Source: Pseudomonas lurida (lineage in GTDB: Bacteria; Pseudomonadota; Gammaproteobacteria; Pseudomonadales; Pseudomonadaceae). Taken from it: a DNA stretch of 64,000 nt. Both the position numbers and the translations under genes were made by a program. Where the stretch lies: the NCBI RefSeq assembly GCF_002563895.1, contig NZ_PDJB01000001.1, positions 3,331,501 to 3,395,500 of the forward strand. Direction: 5' to 3'. The notes under the pieces were generated by a model, which did no database searches, was not told the DNA's origin, and was given only the letters and a program-made list of their open reading frames with translations. Shown here one piece after another: positions 16,513-26,052 of the stretch; positions within the stretch are counted from its first letter, which is position 1; every line of letters begins with the position of its first letter.

Positions 16513-19122
16513 GTGCTTGAAGCCTACCGCAAACATATCGAAGAGCGTGCAGCCCTGGGTATTGTTCCCCAGCCGCTTAATGCCGAACAAACCGCAGGCC
16601 TGGTCGAGCTGCTGAAAAATCCTCCGGCTGGCGAAGAAGAATTCCTCGTTGACCTGATCACCAACCGTATTCCACCAGGCGTTGACGAAGCTGCCTACGT
16701 CAAGGCCGGTTTCCTGTCTGCCCTGGCCAAGGGCGAAGCCACTTCCCCCCTGATCGACAAGAAACGCGCCGTTGAACTGCTTGGCACCATGCAAGGCGGC
16801 TACAACATCGTGACCCTGGTCGAGCTGCTGGACGACGCCGCACTGGCCCCTGTCGCCGCCGCCCAACTCAAGCACACCCTGCTGATGTTCGATGCGTTCC
16901 ACGACGTGGCCGAGAAAGCCCGTAACGGCAACGAGCACGCCAAAGCCGTGATCCAGTCCTGGGCTGACGGCGAGTGGTTCCGCAACCGCCCTACCCTGGC
17001 CGACAAGATCAGCCTGCGCGTGTTCAAGGTCACCGGCGAAACCAACACCGACGACCTGTCCCCTGCGCCTGATGCCTGGTCCCGTCCAGACATCCCGCTG
17101 CACGCCCTGGCCATGCTGAAAATGGCCCGTGAAGGTATCGTGCCGGACGAGCAAGGCAAGACCGGCCCGATGAAGCAGATCGAAGAGATGCGCGGCCAAG
17201 GCTTCCCGATCGCCTACGTCGGTGACGTGGTCGGTACCGGTTCCTCGCGTAAATCCGCGACCAACTCCGTACTGTGGTTCTTCGGCGACGACGTTCCTTA
17301 CGTACCGAACAAGCGTGCTGGCGGCTTCTGCTTCGGCAGCAAGATCGCTCCGATCTTCTACAACACCATGGAAGATGCTGGCGCACTGCCAATCGAGTTC
17401 GACGTCACCAACATGAACATGGGCGACGTGATCGACTTGTACCCGCATGCTGGCAAAGTCTGCAAGCACGGTACCGACGAAGTCATCACCACCTTCGAAA
17501 TGAAGACCCCGGTACTGTTGGACGAAGTCCGCGCTGGCGGCCGTATCCCGCTGATCATCGGTCGCGGCCTGACCGACAAGGCGCGCGCGGAGCTGGGCCT
17601 GGGCCCTACCGACCTGTTCAAGCTGCCTGAAGCACCTGTCGATACCGGCAAAGGCTTCACCCTCGCACAGAAAATGGTCGGCAAGGCGTGCGGCCTGCCA
17701 GAAGGCAAAGGCGTTCGCCCTGGCACCTACTGCGAACCGAAGATGACCACCGTAGGCTCCCAGGACACCACCGGTCCGATGACCCGTGATGAACTGAAAG
17801 ACCTGGCGTGCCTGGGCTTCTCGACCGACCTGGTGATGCAGTCGTTCTGCCACACCGCGGCCTATCCAAAGCCGATCGACGTGACCACCCACCACACCCT
17901 GCCTGACTTCATCATGACCCGTGGCGGTGTATCGCTGCGTCCAGGCGACGGTATCATCCACAGCTGGCTGAACCGCATGCTGCTGCCGGACACCGTGGGC
18001 ACCGGTGGTGACTCCCACACCCGTTTCCCGATGGGCATCTCGTTTCCGGCCGGTTCCGGCCTGGTTGCGTTCGCCGCGGCCACTGGCGTAATGCCACTGG
18101 ACATGCCGGAATCGATCCTGGTGCGCTTCAAAGGCAAAATGAAACCTGGCATCACCCTGCGTGACCTGGTTCATGCCATTCCTTACTACGCGATCCAATC
18201 GGGCCTGCTGACCGTAGAGAAGAAAGGCAAGAAAAACGCCTTTTCCGGCCGCATCCTGGAAATCGAAGGCCTGAACGACCTGACGCTGGAACAGGCTTTC
18301 GAGCTGTCCGACGCCTCGGCCGAACGTTCGGCTGCCGGTTGCACCATCAAGCTGTCGAAAGAGTCGATCACCGAGTACCTGAACTCCAACATCACCCTGC
18401 TGCGCTGGATGATCGGTGAAGGCTACGGTGACCCGCGTACCCTCGAACGTCGCGCCCAAGCGATGGAAGCCTGGGTTGCCAACCCGGAGCTGATGGAAGC
18501 CGATGCCGACGCGGAATACGCCGAAATCATCGAGATCGACCTGGCCGAGATCAACGAGCCGATCCTCTGCGCACCAAACGACCCGGACGATGCCCGTCTG
18601 TTGTCCAGCGTTGCCGGTGAGAAGATCGACGAAGTGTTCATCGGTTCGTGCATGACCAACATCGGTCACTTCCGCGCTGCCGGTAAGTTGCTGGAGCAGG
18701 TCAAGGGCCAGCTGCCAACCCGTCTGTGGCTGTCGCCGCCGACCAAGATGGACGCTCACCAGTTGACCGAGGAAGGCTACTACGGCATCTACGGCAAGGC
18801 TGGCGCACGCATGGAAATGCCGGGCTGCTCGCTGTGCATGGGTAACCAGGCACGTGTAGAGCCGAACTCGACCGTGGTGTCGACGTCGACCCGTAACTTC
18901 CCGAATCGTCTGGGTGACGGCGCTAACGTCTACCTGGCTTCGGCCGAGCTGGCGGCAGTGGCTTCTACCCTGGGTCGCCTGCCGACCGTCGAAGAGTACA
19001 TGGGCTACGCGGCGAAACTGGACACCATGGCCAGTGACGTGTACCGCTACCTGAACTTCGATCAGATCGCTGAGTTCCGCAAGATCGCAGCAAGCGCCAA
19101 CATCCCGGTGATTCAAGCCTAA
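16513..19122 (+). CDS. acnB: Aconitate hydratase B
   Basis: The 869-residue bifunctional aconitase / 2-methylisocitrate dehydratase of the TCA and 2-methylcitrate cycles. HEAT-like domain first ([15 protein letters not shown]), swivel domain next ([14 protein letters not shown]), then the catalytic core with the [4Fe-4S] cysteines, including [12 protein letters not shown] and [12 protein letters not shown]. The start is GTG 16513 with AGGG eight bases upstream; this gives the N terminus and length usual for Pseudomonas AcnB. A strong terminator follows. Codon usage is highly biased, consistent with high expression. In P. aeruginosa acnB is repressed by iron-starvation sRNAs, which makes the folded leader notable. 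Confidence 0.97.
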   Translation: MLEAYRKHIEERAALGIVPQPLNAEQTAGLVELLKNPPAGEEEFLVDLITNRIPPGVDEAAYVKAGFLSALAKGEATSPLIDKKRAVELLGTMQGGYNIVTLVELLDDAALAPVAAAQLKHTLLMFDAFHDVAEKARNGNEHAKAVIQSWADGEWFRNRPTLADKISLRVFKVTGETNTDDLSPAPDAWSRPDIPLHALAMLKMAREGIVPDEQGKTGPMKQIEEMRGQGFPIAYVGDVVGTGSSRKSATNSVLWFFGDDVPYVPNKRAGGFCFGSKIAPIFYNTMEDAGALPIEFDVTNMNMGDVIDLYPHAGKVCKHGTDEVITTFEMKTPVLLDEVRAGGRIPLIIGRGLTDKARAELGLGPTDLFKLPEAPVDTGKGFTLAQKMVGKACGLPEGKGVRPGTYCEPKMTTVGSQDTTGPMTRDELKDLACLGFSTDLVMQSFCHTAAYPKPIDVTTHHTLPDFIMTRGGVSLRPGDGIIHSWLNRMLLPDTVGTGGDSHTRFPMGISFPAGSGLVAFAAATGVMPLDMPESILVRFKGKMKPGITLRDLVHAIPYYAIQSGLLTVEKKGKKNAFSGRILEIEGLNDLTLEQAFELSDASAERSAAGCTIKLSKESITEYLNSNITLLRWMIGEGYGDPRTLERRAQAMEAWVANPELMEADADAEYAEIIEIDLAEINEPILCAPNDPDDARLLSSVAGEKIDEVFIGSCMTNIGHFRAAGKLLEQVKGQLPTRLWLSPPTKMDAHQLTEEGYYGIYGKAGARMEMPGCSLCMGNQARVEPNSTVVSTSTRNFPNRLGDGANVYLASAELAAVASTLGRLPTVEEYMGYAAKLDTMASDVYRYLNFDQIAEFRKIAASANIPVIQA

Positions 19123-19155
19123 GGGTGTGTTGATGTAGTTGTAGCTCGTAAATAA

Positions 19156-19189
19156 GCGCCGCGTATCGCAAGGTACGCGGCGCTTTTTT
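19156..19189 (+). terminator. Rho-independent terminator of acnB
   Basis: GCGCCGCGTA (19156-19165) and TACGCGGCGC (19174-19183) form a perfect 10-bp stem with an eight-base loop, followed by six T residues. It lies 34 bases after the acnB stop. Confidence 0.92.
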
Positions 19190-19270
19190 ATGCCTGCGAT
19201 GTGCTAGCAGCCCCGAAAACAAATGCAGGCGTTCAATCACTGAGTAGGGTGAGTACCCCCGCGATCCAAC

Positions 19271-19295
19271 TGTGGGAGCGGGCTTGCCCGCGAAG
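19271..19295. repeat. Single REP sequence
   Basis: TGTGGGAGCGGGCTTGCCCG and the bases that follow match the common REP core of the P. fluorescens group. It is a singlet: no inverted partner lies within 100 bases. Confidence 0.8.
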
Positions 19296-19473
19296 GCGGC
19301 CTGACAGGCGACTTGGAGGCTGGATCAGACCGGGTATATATCCGTTATTTAGGTAATGGCTGCTATGGGTTCCGCTCTTACAGCGACTCACTTTTGAACA
19401 GCGCAAAAGTAAGCAAAACGCTCTTGCCCCAACACTCGGCACCACGCCTAGGCTCGGTGTGCCCGTAATCCGA

Positions 19474-19561
19474 CATGGATTTGGGGGGCCGCCACCACGC
19501 GCCATCCATGGCGCGGGGTGGCTAAACCGGCATCCCTGCCGGTTTAGCCCCCAAATCCATG
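19474..19561. repeat. Nested palindromic element, not REP
   Basis: An outer inverted repeat, CATGGATTTGGGGG (19474 onward) against CCCCCAAATCCATG (19548-19561), encloses a second perfect hairpin, GGCTAAACCGGCA (19520-19532) against TGCCGGTTTAGCC (19537-19549), with a TCCC loop. The sequence differs from the REP core. It lies in the gene-free region after acnB and resembles a dispersed intergenic repeat. Copy number elsewhere cannot be judged from this window. Confidence 0.7.
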
Positions 19562-19667
19562 CCGAATTCCGGCCAGCGTGTTTAACGGGGCGCCTCAGAT
19601 CAAGATCAAGATCTACAGCACGGCGGCCTGACAGCCGGCCTGAGTGGTTGGATCAAGAGCGGGTACG

Positions 19668-20940
19668 TGTAGGCATTGACTTGCCTGCGAAAGCATCAAC
19701 CGGGTGTGCTTGATATACCGAGGTGCCCGCATCGCAGGCAAGCCAGCTCCCACAAAAAAGCAGGTAGGTGATTGACCTCTCAGCCATGCACGGCGACCTA
19801 AGAGTCGACCATTTTCTTACTATCGATCTCGGTCAAATGTGGGAGCTGGCTTGCCTGCGAAAGCATCAACCCGGTGTGCCTGATGCACCGGGGTGCCCGC
19901 ATCGCAGGCAAGCCAGCTCCCACAGAAAAGCAGGTAGCTGACTGACCTCTCAGCCAAGCACGGCGACCTAAGAGTCGACCATTTTCTTACTATCGATCTC
20001 GGTCAAATGTGGGAGCTGGCTTGCCTGCGAAAGCATCAACCCGGTGTGCCTGATGCACCGGGGTGCCCGCATCGCCGGCAAGCCAGCTCCCACAGAAAAG
20101 CAGGTAGGTGATTGACCTCTCAGCCAAGCACAGCGACCTAAGAACCGACCGCTTTCTTACTATCGATCTCGGTCAAATGTGGGAGCTGGCTTGCCTGCGA
20201 AAGCATCAACCCGGTGTGCCTGATGCACCGAGGTGCCCGCATCGCCGGCAAGCCAGCTCCCACAGAAAAGCAGGTAGCTGACTGATCTCTAAGCCAAGCA
20301 CAGCGACCTAAGAACCGACCGCTTTCTTACTATCGATCTCGGTCAAATGTGGGGAGCTGGCTTGCCTGCGAAAGCATCAACCGGGTGTGCCTGATATACC
20401 GAGGTGCCTGCATCGCAGGCAAGCCAGCTCCCACAGAAAAGCAGGTAGTTGACTGATCTCCCAACCAAGCACAGCGACCTAAGAACCGACCGCTTTCTTA
20501 CTGTCGATCTCGGTCAAATGTGGGAGCTGGCTTGCCTGCGAAAGCATCAACCCGGTGTGCCTGATGCACCGAGGTGCCCGCATCGCAGGCAAGCCAGCTC
20601 CCACAGAAAAGCAGGTAGTGGACTGATATCTAAGCCATGCACGGCGACCTAAGAGTCGACCATTTTCTTAACTATCGATCTCGGTCAAATGTGGGAGCTG
20701 GCTTGCCTGCGAAAGCATCAACCCGGTGTGCCTGATGCACCGAGGTGCCCGCATCGCAGGCAAGCCAGCTCCCACAGAAAAGCAGGTAGCTGACTGATCT
20801 CTAAGCCAAGCACGGCGACCTAAGAGTCGACCATTTTCTTACTATCGATCTCGGTCAAATGTGGGAGCTGGCTTGCCTGCGAAAGCATCAACACGGTGTG
20901 CCTGATGCAACGAGATGCCTGCATCGCCGGCAAGCCAGTA
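19668..20940. repeat. Tandem REPIN array, eight units of about 170 bp
   Basis: Unit starts are at 19668 (decayed left end), 19838, 20008, 20178, 20348, 20519, 20690 and 20860 (right arm decayed). Spacing is 170 or 171 bp, the two 171s being due to single inserted bases. Each unit has an 87-bp palindrome, TGTGGGAGCTGGCTTGCC at one end and GGCAAGCCAGCTCCCACA at the other, with an inner CCGGTG/CACCGG hairpin, followed by an 83-bp spacer ending ATCTCGGTCAAA. Palindrome plus spacer is repeated as one block, so the array grew by tandem duplication rather than separate insertions. No gene is seen from 19123 to 20962. Confidence 0.93.
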
Positions 20941-20962
20941 TTCAGACAACCCACATCAGCCC

Positions 20963-22240
20963 TCAAGCAACAAACGAATACACCAACGCCGTAATCGCTA
21001 CCAACCCCACCGCCGTGACAAACACATTGGACGCCTGCCCGCGGTACTTGGCCATGGCCGGCACTTTGCGGATCGCGTACATCGGCATCAGGAACAGGAT
21101 CGACGCAATGATAGGCCCGCCCAGGGTCTCGATCATGCCGAGGATGCTCGGGTTCAGCGTGGCAACGATCCAGCACACGATCAGCATGAAGGCGGCAGTC
21201 ATTCGGTCCAGGCTCTTGGCGCCCGGACGACGACCCGTCTTCAGCACCAGGCCCTTGAGGCCTTCGCTGGCACCGATGTAGTGACCCAGGAACGACTTGG
21301 CGATCGCCACGAACGCAATCAAGGGGGCCGCGAACTCGATGGTCGGGTTGTTGAAGTGGTTAGCCAGGTACGACAGGATCGACAGGTTTTGAGCCTTCGC
21401 TTCAGCCAACTGTGCCGGCGACAGGGTCAGCACGCAGCTGAACACGAAGAACAGCACCATCGCCACCATCAGCAGGTGGGCACGGGACAGGATCTGCGAA
21501 CTGCGCTCATCGGCGTGGACGCCATACTGGCGCTTCTGATCAACCGCAAAGGCCGAGATGATCGGCGAATGGTTGAACGAGAACACCATCACCGGAATCG
21601 CCAGCCACAGCGTGTTGAGCAGTGCGGACGGTGCCGGGACTACGCTGGCTGTGCTGAGAATGCCGCCGTTCCAGTGCGGAATCAGGTACACCGCCAGGAA
21701 CAGCAAGGCGACGATAAACGGATACACCATCAGGCTCATGGCCTTGACGATCACTTGCTCACCGCAACGCACCACGGCCAGCAGGCCGAGGATCAGCACG
21801 AACGACAGGATTGCCCGTGGCGGCGGCATGATGTGCAGCTGGTGCTCCATGAAGCTGCCGACCGTATTGGTCAACGCCACGCTGTAAATCAGCAGGATCG
21901 GGAAGATGGCGAAGAAGTACAGCAAGGTGATCAGCGCACCGGCTGTGATGCCGAAGTGTTCTTCCACCACGTCGGTGATGTCGGAACCTTCACGGCCAGA
22001 CAGGACGAAACGGGTCAGGCCACGGTGGGCGAAGAAGGTCATCGGGAACGCCAGCAGCGCAAGGATCACCAGTGGCCAGAAGCCTCCCAGGCCCGCGTTG
22101 ATCGGCAAGAACAGCGTGCCGGCGCCGATGGCGGTGCCGAACAGGCCAAGCATCCAGGTGGTGTCCTGGCGGCTCCAGCTCGTGAGGGTTGCAGGTGTCG
22201 TTGCATAGCGCTCGTCGACGCTATTGGCCTGATCATTCAT
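20963..22240 (-). CDS. HAAAP-family amino acid permease (SdaC/TdcC type)
   Basis: A 425-residue inner-membrane permease with about eleven hydrophobic helices. The N-terminal WMLGLFGTAIGAGTLFLPIN is the signature of the hydroxy/aromatic amino acid permease family, and the overall pattern is closest to the serine/threonine proton symporters SdaC and TdcC. The start is taken as ATG 22240 (MNDQANSV); an ATG 18 bases upstream is possible. The stop lies just beyond the last, decayed REPIN unit. Substrate is probably serine or threonine. Confidence 0.85.
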   Translation of the reverse strand: MNDQANSVDERYATTPATLTSWSRQDTTWMLGLFGTAIGAGTLFLPINAGLGGFWPLVILALLAFPMTFFAHRGLTRFVLSGREGSDITDVVEEHFGITAGALITLLYFFAIFPILLIYSVALTNTVGSFMEHQLHIMPPPRAILSFVLILGLLAVVRCGEQVIVKAMSLMVYPFIVALLFLAVYLIPHWNGGILSTASVVPAPSALLNTLWLAIPVMVFSFNHSPIISAFAVDQKRQYGVHADERSSQILSRAHLLMVAMVLFFVFSCVLTLSPAQLAEAKAQNLSILSYLANHFNNPTIEFAAPLIAFVAIAKSFLGHYIGASEGLKGLVLKTGRRPGAKSLDRMTAAFMLIVCWIVATLNPSILGMIETLGGPIIASILFLMPMYAIRKVPAMAKYRGQASNVFVTAVGLVAITALVYSFVA

Positions 22241-22524
22241 CCGGTCGGATCTCCGCATTTACACGGCCGGGACGAGTCAGAAAAACCTGACAGGCAGCGC
22301 CCCGACCATAGAAGGGGCCGGATTGTCCGGGATTCTTCTGAATAAGCAAAGACTTAGCTGAGGAACGGTGCTGCGGTGCAGATGCACAGGCTCAGCTGTA
22401 AACGGCGGTTTTCGGGGCTCTCGGCGCAATACCGGATATACATTCCCGCACTAATCTATTTTAGAATCCCGCCTGTTACTGTAGTTTTCAGGCTGCGTCC
22501 GTCGTTTATCCAGAGAACCCCGCC

Positions 22525-23118
22525 ATGCCTCGCGTTTCCCGCAAACAAGCCGAACTCAACCGCGAAATCATCGTCGAGGCCGCCACGCACCTGTTTCGTG
22601 AACGCGGGCTGCACGGCATCAGCCTGGCGGATGTCATGGCCGCCGCAGGCCTGACCCACGGCGGGTTCTACGGGCACTTTGCTTCCAAGGAAGCCCTGGC
22701 CACCGAAGCCTGCCAACAGGCGTTCGCGGTCGCGAACCTGGGCTGGCAGGCCAAAATCGATCGCAGCGAAGATCAGCAGGCCGCCCGCCAGGCAGTGCTG
22801 GGCCCTTACTTGACCGCCTCCCATCGCGACAACCCCGGCGACGGCTGTCCGGTCTCGGCATTTGCCCCGGATATGTGCCACGAACCCGCCGACACGGCCT
22901 TGCAGCACACCTTTATTGAGGGCGTGGAGCAATCGCTGGAGGTCTTTGCGCAACTGGAGGACAAGGACCGCCAGGCCATGCTGGCCCACTACGCGATGAT
23001 GGTCGGCGCAGTGACCCTTGCACGTGCGACACGCGGCAACAAGCTGTCGGACGAATTCCTGGTTGCTGCACGAAATGCCTTGCTGCCCGTTGACAGCCCT
23101 TCACCCGTCCCAGCATGA
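22525..23118 (+). CDS. TetR-family transcriptional regulator
   Basis: A 197-residue regulator. The N-terminal helix-turn-helix reads GISLADVMAAAGLTHGGFYG and is preceded by the usual AATHLFRERG helix. The C-terminal ligand domain contains a GCPVSAFAPDM segment found in TetR proteins that control short operons of oxidoreductases. It starts at ATG 22525, divergent from the permease. The Thr-rich leader ORF and isochorismatase-family gene follow, and may share its transcript. Confidence 0.9.
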   Translation: MPRVSRKQAELNREIIVEAATHLFRERGLHGISLADVMAAAGLTHGGFYGHFASKEALATEACQQAFAVANLGWQAKIDRSEDQQAARQAVLGPYLTASHRDNPGDGCPVSAFAPDMCHEPADTALQHTFIEGVEQSLEVFAQLEDKDRQAMLAHYAMMVGAVTLARATRGNKLSDEFLVAARNALLPVDSPSPVPA

Positions 23119-23125
23119 TCGGGCC

Positions 23126-23212
23126 ATGAACCTCATCCAGCTCGCCCTCACCCGTACCACCACCACGACCGCTTCCGGCGGGTCGCGCGGTGGCTGTGGG
23201 TGCCTGAGCTAG
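23126..23212 (+). CDS. Thr-rich leader peptide candidate
   Basis: ATG 23126, seven bases after the tetR stop, opens a 28-codon frame: MNLIQLALTRTTTTT, then ASGGSRGGCGCLS and TAG. Six of seven consecutive codons are Thr. The arrangement of an amino-acid-rich short ORF, an alternative pairing segment and an intrinsic terminator just before a gene is that of transcription attenuation. The ribosome site is weak, so translation may depend on termination at tetR. No homology support was available. Confidence 0.45.
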   Translation: MNLIQLALTRTTTTTASGGSRGGCGCLS

Positions 23213-23263
23213 ACACATCACAGATTCAACCCAAGGCCCCGCCAGCAATGGACGGGGCCTTTT
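23177..23263 (+). promoter_or_regulatory. Putative attenuator: terminator and anti-terminator
   Basis: GGCCCCG (23235-23241) pairs with CGGGGCC (23253-23259) and is followed by TTTTT, an intrinsic terminator 40 bases before the isochorismatase-family start. GGCGGG (23177-23182), inside the leader ORF after the Thr codons, is complementary to CCCGCC (23238-23243) and would disrupt the terminator. Ribosome stalling at the Thr run could therefore switch transcription on. It could also simply be the tetR terminator. Confidence 0.45.
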
Positions 23264-23301
23264 TATTGCGCCGCCATCTGGCAATCACAAGGAGTAACAC
23301 C

Positions 23302-23826
23302 ATGGCTGACGCCCTGCTGATCATCGATATGCAAGCCGGCCTGTACGATGGCCCGCAAAAGCCCTTCGAGCGTGAATCTGTACTGGCCACCATCAACCAA
23401 CTGGTTCGGCGTGCACGTGATGCAGGCGCCCCGATCTTCGTGGCCCGCCACACTGGCCCGGCGGGTTCGCCGATTGAAGCGGGTAGCCCGTCCTGGCAGC
23501 TATGGCATGAATTGGACGTGGACGAATCCCGTGACCGCCTGTTCAACAAGACCCGTCCCAGTTGCTTCCTGGGCACGGACCTGGAACAGCAGTTGAGAGC
23601 GGCGCAGGTGCAGGAGTTGGTAGTCGTTGGCATGAAAACCCAGTTCTGCGTCGACACCACTTGCCGGGTGGCGGTGGAGCTTGGGTTCTCGGTGGTGTTG
23701 CCGGAAGACGGCCATACCTGCATGGACACGCCGGCACTGAAGGCCGAGGCGATTATCGAGCATCACAACGCGACCTTGGCCGGAGCGTTTGTGACGCGTG
23801 CAAGTGCGGTCGAGATCAGCTTCTGA
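23302..23826 (+). CDS. Isochorismatase-family cysteine hydrolase
   Basis: A 174-residue alpha/beta hydrolase of the isochorismatase/nicotinamidase superfamily. The catalytic triad is visible as Asp9 (LIIDMQ), Lys83 (FNKTRPSCF) and Cys116 (GMKTQFCVDTT), with a cis-peptide-like VVVGMK before the Cys. ATG 23302 has AAGGAG upstream; a longer frame upstream runs through the terminator and is rejected. Members hydrolyse amides or vinyl ethers; the substrate cannot be told. It follows a Thr-rich leader and terminator. Confidence 0.9.
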   Translation: MADALLIIDMQAGLYDGPQKPFERESVLATINQLVRRARDAGAPIFVARHTGPAGSPIEAGSPSWQLWHELDVDESRDRLFNKTRPSCFLGTDLEQQLRAAQVQELVVVGMKTQFCVDTTCRVAVELGFSVVLPEDGHTCMDTPALKAEAIIEHHNATLAGAFVTRASAVEISF

Positions 23827-23879
23827 CAACCCAAATACTGCATACTCCTTCCCTCAAACCCTTCAGGAAGAGCCTTCCG

Positions 23880-24833
23880 ATGACCGCCACTGTCCTGGTC
23901 CTGGTTGAAACCATCAACGAATACTTGCCCATCATCGAGAGCAATGACTTTCATGTGATCCTGGCGCCGACCCCCACCGAACGCGCCGAAGCGATCAAGG
24001 CCCACGGCAGCCAGATCAAGGCCGTGCTGACCCGCGGCCCGTTGGGCCTGTACGCCGAGGAAATCGCCGCCCTGCCCCTGCTGGAAATCATCTGTGTCAT
24101 TGGTGCCGGCTACGAGCACGTAGACCTGCAGGCCGCGAGCAATCGCGGGATCGTGGTCACCAATGGCGCGGGGGTGAACGCCCCGTCGGTGGCCGATCAC
24201 GCCATGGCGTTGCTGCTGGCACTGGTGCGCGGCATCCCGCAGACTGACGCCGCCGTGCGCCGCAGCGAATGGCCCAAGGTGATGCGTCCCTCGCTGGGCG
24301 GCAAGCAACTGGGCATCCTCGGGCTGGGCGCCGTGGGCCTGGAGATCGCCAAGCGTGCGGCCCTGGGCTTCGGCATGGAGGTGAGTTACCACAACCGCCA
24401 GCCACGCGATGATGTGGACTACACCTACTGCGCAACGGCGGTGGAACTGGCGCGCACCTCGGACTTCCTGATCCTGGCCACACCCGGCGGCGCCAGCACC
24501 CGCCACCTGATCGATCGCCACGCCCTGGATGCCCTGGGTCCCAATGGCTACCTGGTCAACATCGGCCGTGGCAGCGTAGTGGTCACGGCCGACCTCGTCG
24601 CCGCCCTCGAGCAACGCCGCATCGGTGGCGCGGCGCTGGACGTGTTCGACGACGAACCCAAGGTGCCCGATGCGCTCAAGAAGCTCAGCAACACCGTGCT
24701 GACCTCCCACGTAGCCGGCCTGTCGCCGGAAGCGGCCCACGACACGGTGCAGCGCGTGGCCGACAACCTGGTGGAATATTTCGCCGGCCGCCCGGTACTC
24801 ACGCCGGTCGCCCTGCCCCCGCCCGATAAATGA
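23880..24833 (+). CDS. D-2-hydroxyacid dehydrogenase (GyaR/SerA-type)
   Basis: A 317-residue NAD(P)-dependent dehydrogenase. The dinucleotide fold GILGLGAVGLEIA begins near residue 145, and the catalytic Arg (NIGRGSVV), Glu (FDDEP) and His (TSHVAG) follow in the usual order. Length and features match glyoxylate/hydroxypyruvate and 2-ketogluconate reductases. It starts at ATG 23880, 53 bases after the hydrolase, and may be co-transcribed with it. Cytoplasmic. Confidence 0.9.
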   Translation: MTATVLVLVETINEYLPIIESNDFHVILAPTPTERAEAIKAHGSQIKAVLTRGPLGLYAEEIAALPLLEIICVIGAGYEHVDLQAASNRGIVVTNGAGVNAPSVADHAMALLLALVRGIPQTDAAVRRSEWPKVMRPSLGGKQLGILGLGAVGLEIAKRAALGFGMEVSYHNRQPRDDVDYTYCATAVELARTSDFLILATPGGASTRHLIDRHALDALGPNGYLVNIGRGSVVVTADLVAALEQRRIGGAALDVFDDEPKVPDALKKLSNTVLTSHVAGLSPEAAHDTVQRVADNLVEYFAGRPVLTPVALPPPDK

Positions 24834-24962
24834 CCGATCAGGCACGCTGATCATCATCCAACACGCTAACCTATTAAGCCGCCCCGACCTTGTCGCTGGG
24901 CGGTTGCGCGCATTAGATTAGGAAATAGTCCAAGGCCTCTAGAATAAGCAGAAGGGATAAGC

Positions 24963-26030
24963 ATGGCGCTGAACGACCAATCGACCCAGATTCGCCCAGG
25001 TGAAGAACTTGATGCCAGCCTGATCGATCCCTACCTCAAGGCTCATATTTCGGGCCTGAGCGGCACGCCCACGATCAGCCAGTTTCCCGGTGGCGCGTCC
25101 AACCTGACCTACCTGCTGGAATACCCGGGCCAGGAATTCGTGCTGCGTCGCCCGCCCTTTGGCCACAAGGCCAAGTCCGCCCATGACATGGGCCGTGAAT
25201 ACCGCATTCTGAACCAGCTCAAGGACGGCTTCCCGTATTGCCCCAAGGCGTACGTGCATTGCACCGATGAGTCGGTGATCGGTGCCGAGTTCTATGTGAT
25301 GGAGCGCGTCAACGGCATCATCCTGCGCTCGGACCTGCCGGCCGAGCTGGGCCTGGACGCCGCCAAGACCGAGGCGCTGTGCAAAAGCTTCATCGATAAA
25401 TTCGTCGAGCTGCACCAGGTGGACTACAGCGCCTGCGGCCTGGCCGACCTGGGCAAGCCCGAAGGCTATGTGCAACGCCAGATCCGTGGCTGGAGCGACC
25501 GCTACGAAAAAGCCCTGACCCCTGACGCGCCACGCTGGGACGCCGTGCGCGCCTGGCTCAACGAGAAAATGCCCGCCGACCACCCGACCTCGAGCATCGT
25601 GCACAACGACTACCGCTTCGACAATGTGATCCTCGATCCGCACAACCCGATGCAGATCATCGGCGTACTGGACTGGGAACTCACCACCCTTGGCGACCCG
25701 CTGATGGACCTGGGCAACACCCTGGCCTACTGGATCGAAGCGGCGGACCCGGCGCCGGTGCAACTGATGCGCCGCCAGCCGAGCAATGCGCCCGGCATGC
25801 TCACGCGCCGTGAGTTTGTCGACTATTACGCCGAACGCTCCGGCATCCAGATCGACAATTTCGACTTCTACTACACCTACGGCCTGTTCCGCCTGGCCGG
25901 CATCGTGCAGCAGATCTACTACCGCTTCTTCCATGGCCAGACCCAGGACAAACGCTTTGCGCAGTTCATTCAGATGAACAAGCTGCTGGAGCAGATGAGC
26001 CTGAACGTCATCAGCAAATCCGCGCTCTGA
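24963..26030 (+). CDS. Aminoglycoside-phosphotransferase-like kinase (ACAD10/11 type)
   Basis: A 355-residue protein of the APH/choline-kinase fold, subtype found with acyl-CoA metabolism genes. Features are a Gly-rich loop PGGASNLTYLL near residue 42, HNDYRFDNVILD (catalytic loop) and IGVLDWELTTLGDPLMDLG (metal-binding DxD region). In this subfamily the kinase is thought to phosphorylate 4-hydroxyacyl-CoA compounds in 4-hydroxy acid catabolism. The SDR gene 22 bases downstream fits an operon for short or branched acyl-CoA turnover. Confidence 0.88.
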   Translation: MALNDQSTQIRPGEELDASLIDPYLKAHISGLSGTPTISQFPGGASNLTYLLEYPGQEFVLRRPPFGHKAKSAHDMGREYRILNQLKDGFPYCPKAYVHCTDESVIGAEFYVMERVNGIILRSDLPAELGLDAAKTEALCKSFIDKFVELHQVDYSACGLADLGKPEGYVQRQIRGWSDRYEKALTPDAPRWDAVRAWLNEKMPADHPTSSIVHNDYRFDNVILDPHNPMQIIGVLDWELTTLGDPLMDLGNTLAYWIEAADPAPVQLMRRQPSNAPGMLTRREFVDYYAERSGIQIDNFDFYYTYGLFRLAGIVQQIYYRFFHGQTQDKRFAQFIQMNKLLEQMSLNVISKSAL

Positions 26031-26052
26031 TCGCCTACAACAAGGAACCGCT

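Noticed and set aside
16465..19116. An 883-codon open frame on the strand opposite acnB
   Set aside because: It mirrors the strong codon bias of acnB; the translation is low-complexity (Gln, Val, His, Arg rich) with no domain and no ribosome site.
19668..20940. CRISPR array
   Set aside because: Units are 170 bp, spacers are as conserved as the repeats, and each repeat is a long REP-type palindrome; no cas genes are present.
20915..22345. A 476-codon open frame opposite the permease
   Set aside because: The product is almost pure Gln/Arg/His low complexity, while the opposite strand encodes a clear membrane permease.
23200..23301. N-terminal extension of the isochorismatase-family protein
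   Set aside because: It would translate through the intrinsic terminator, and the ATG at 23302 has a clear AAGGAG.
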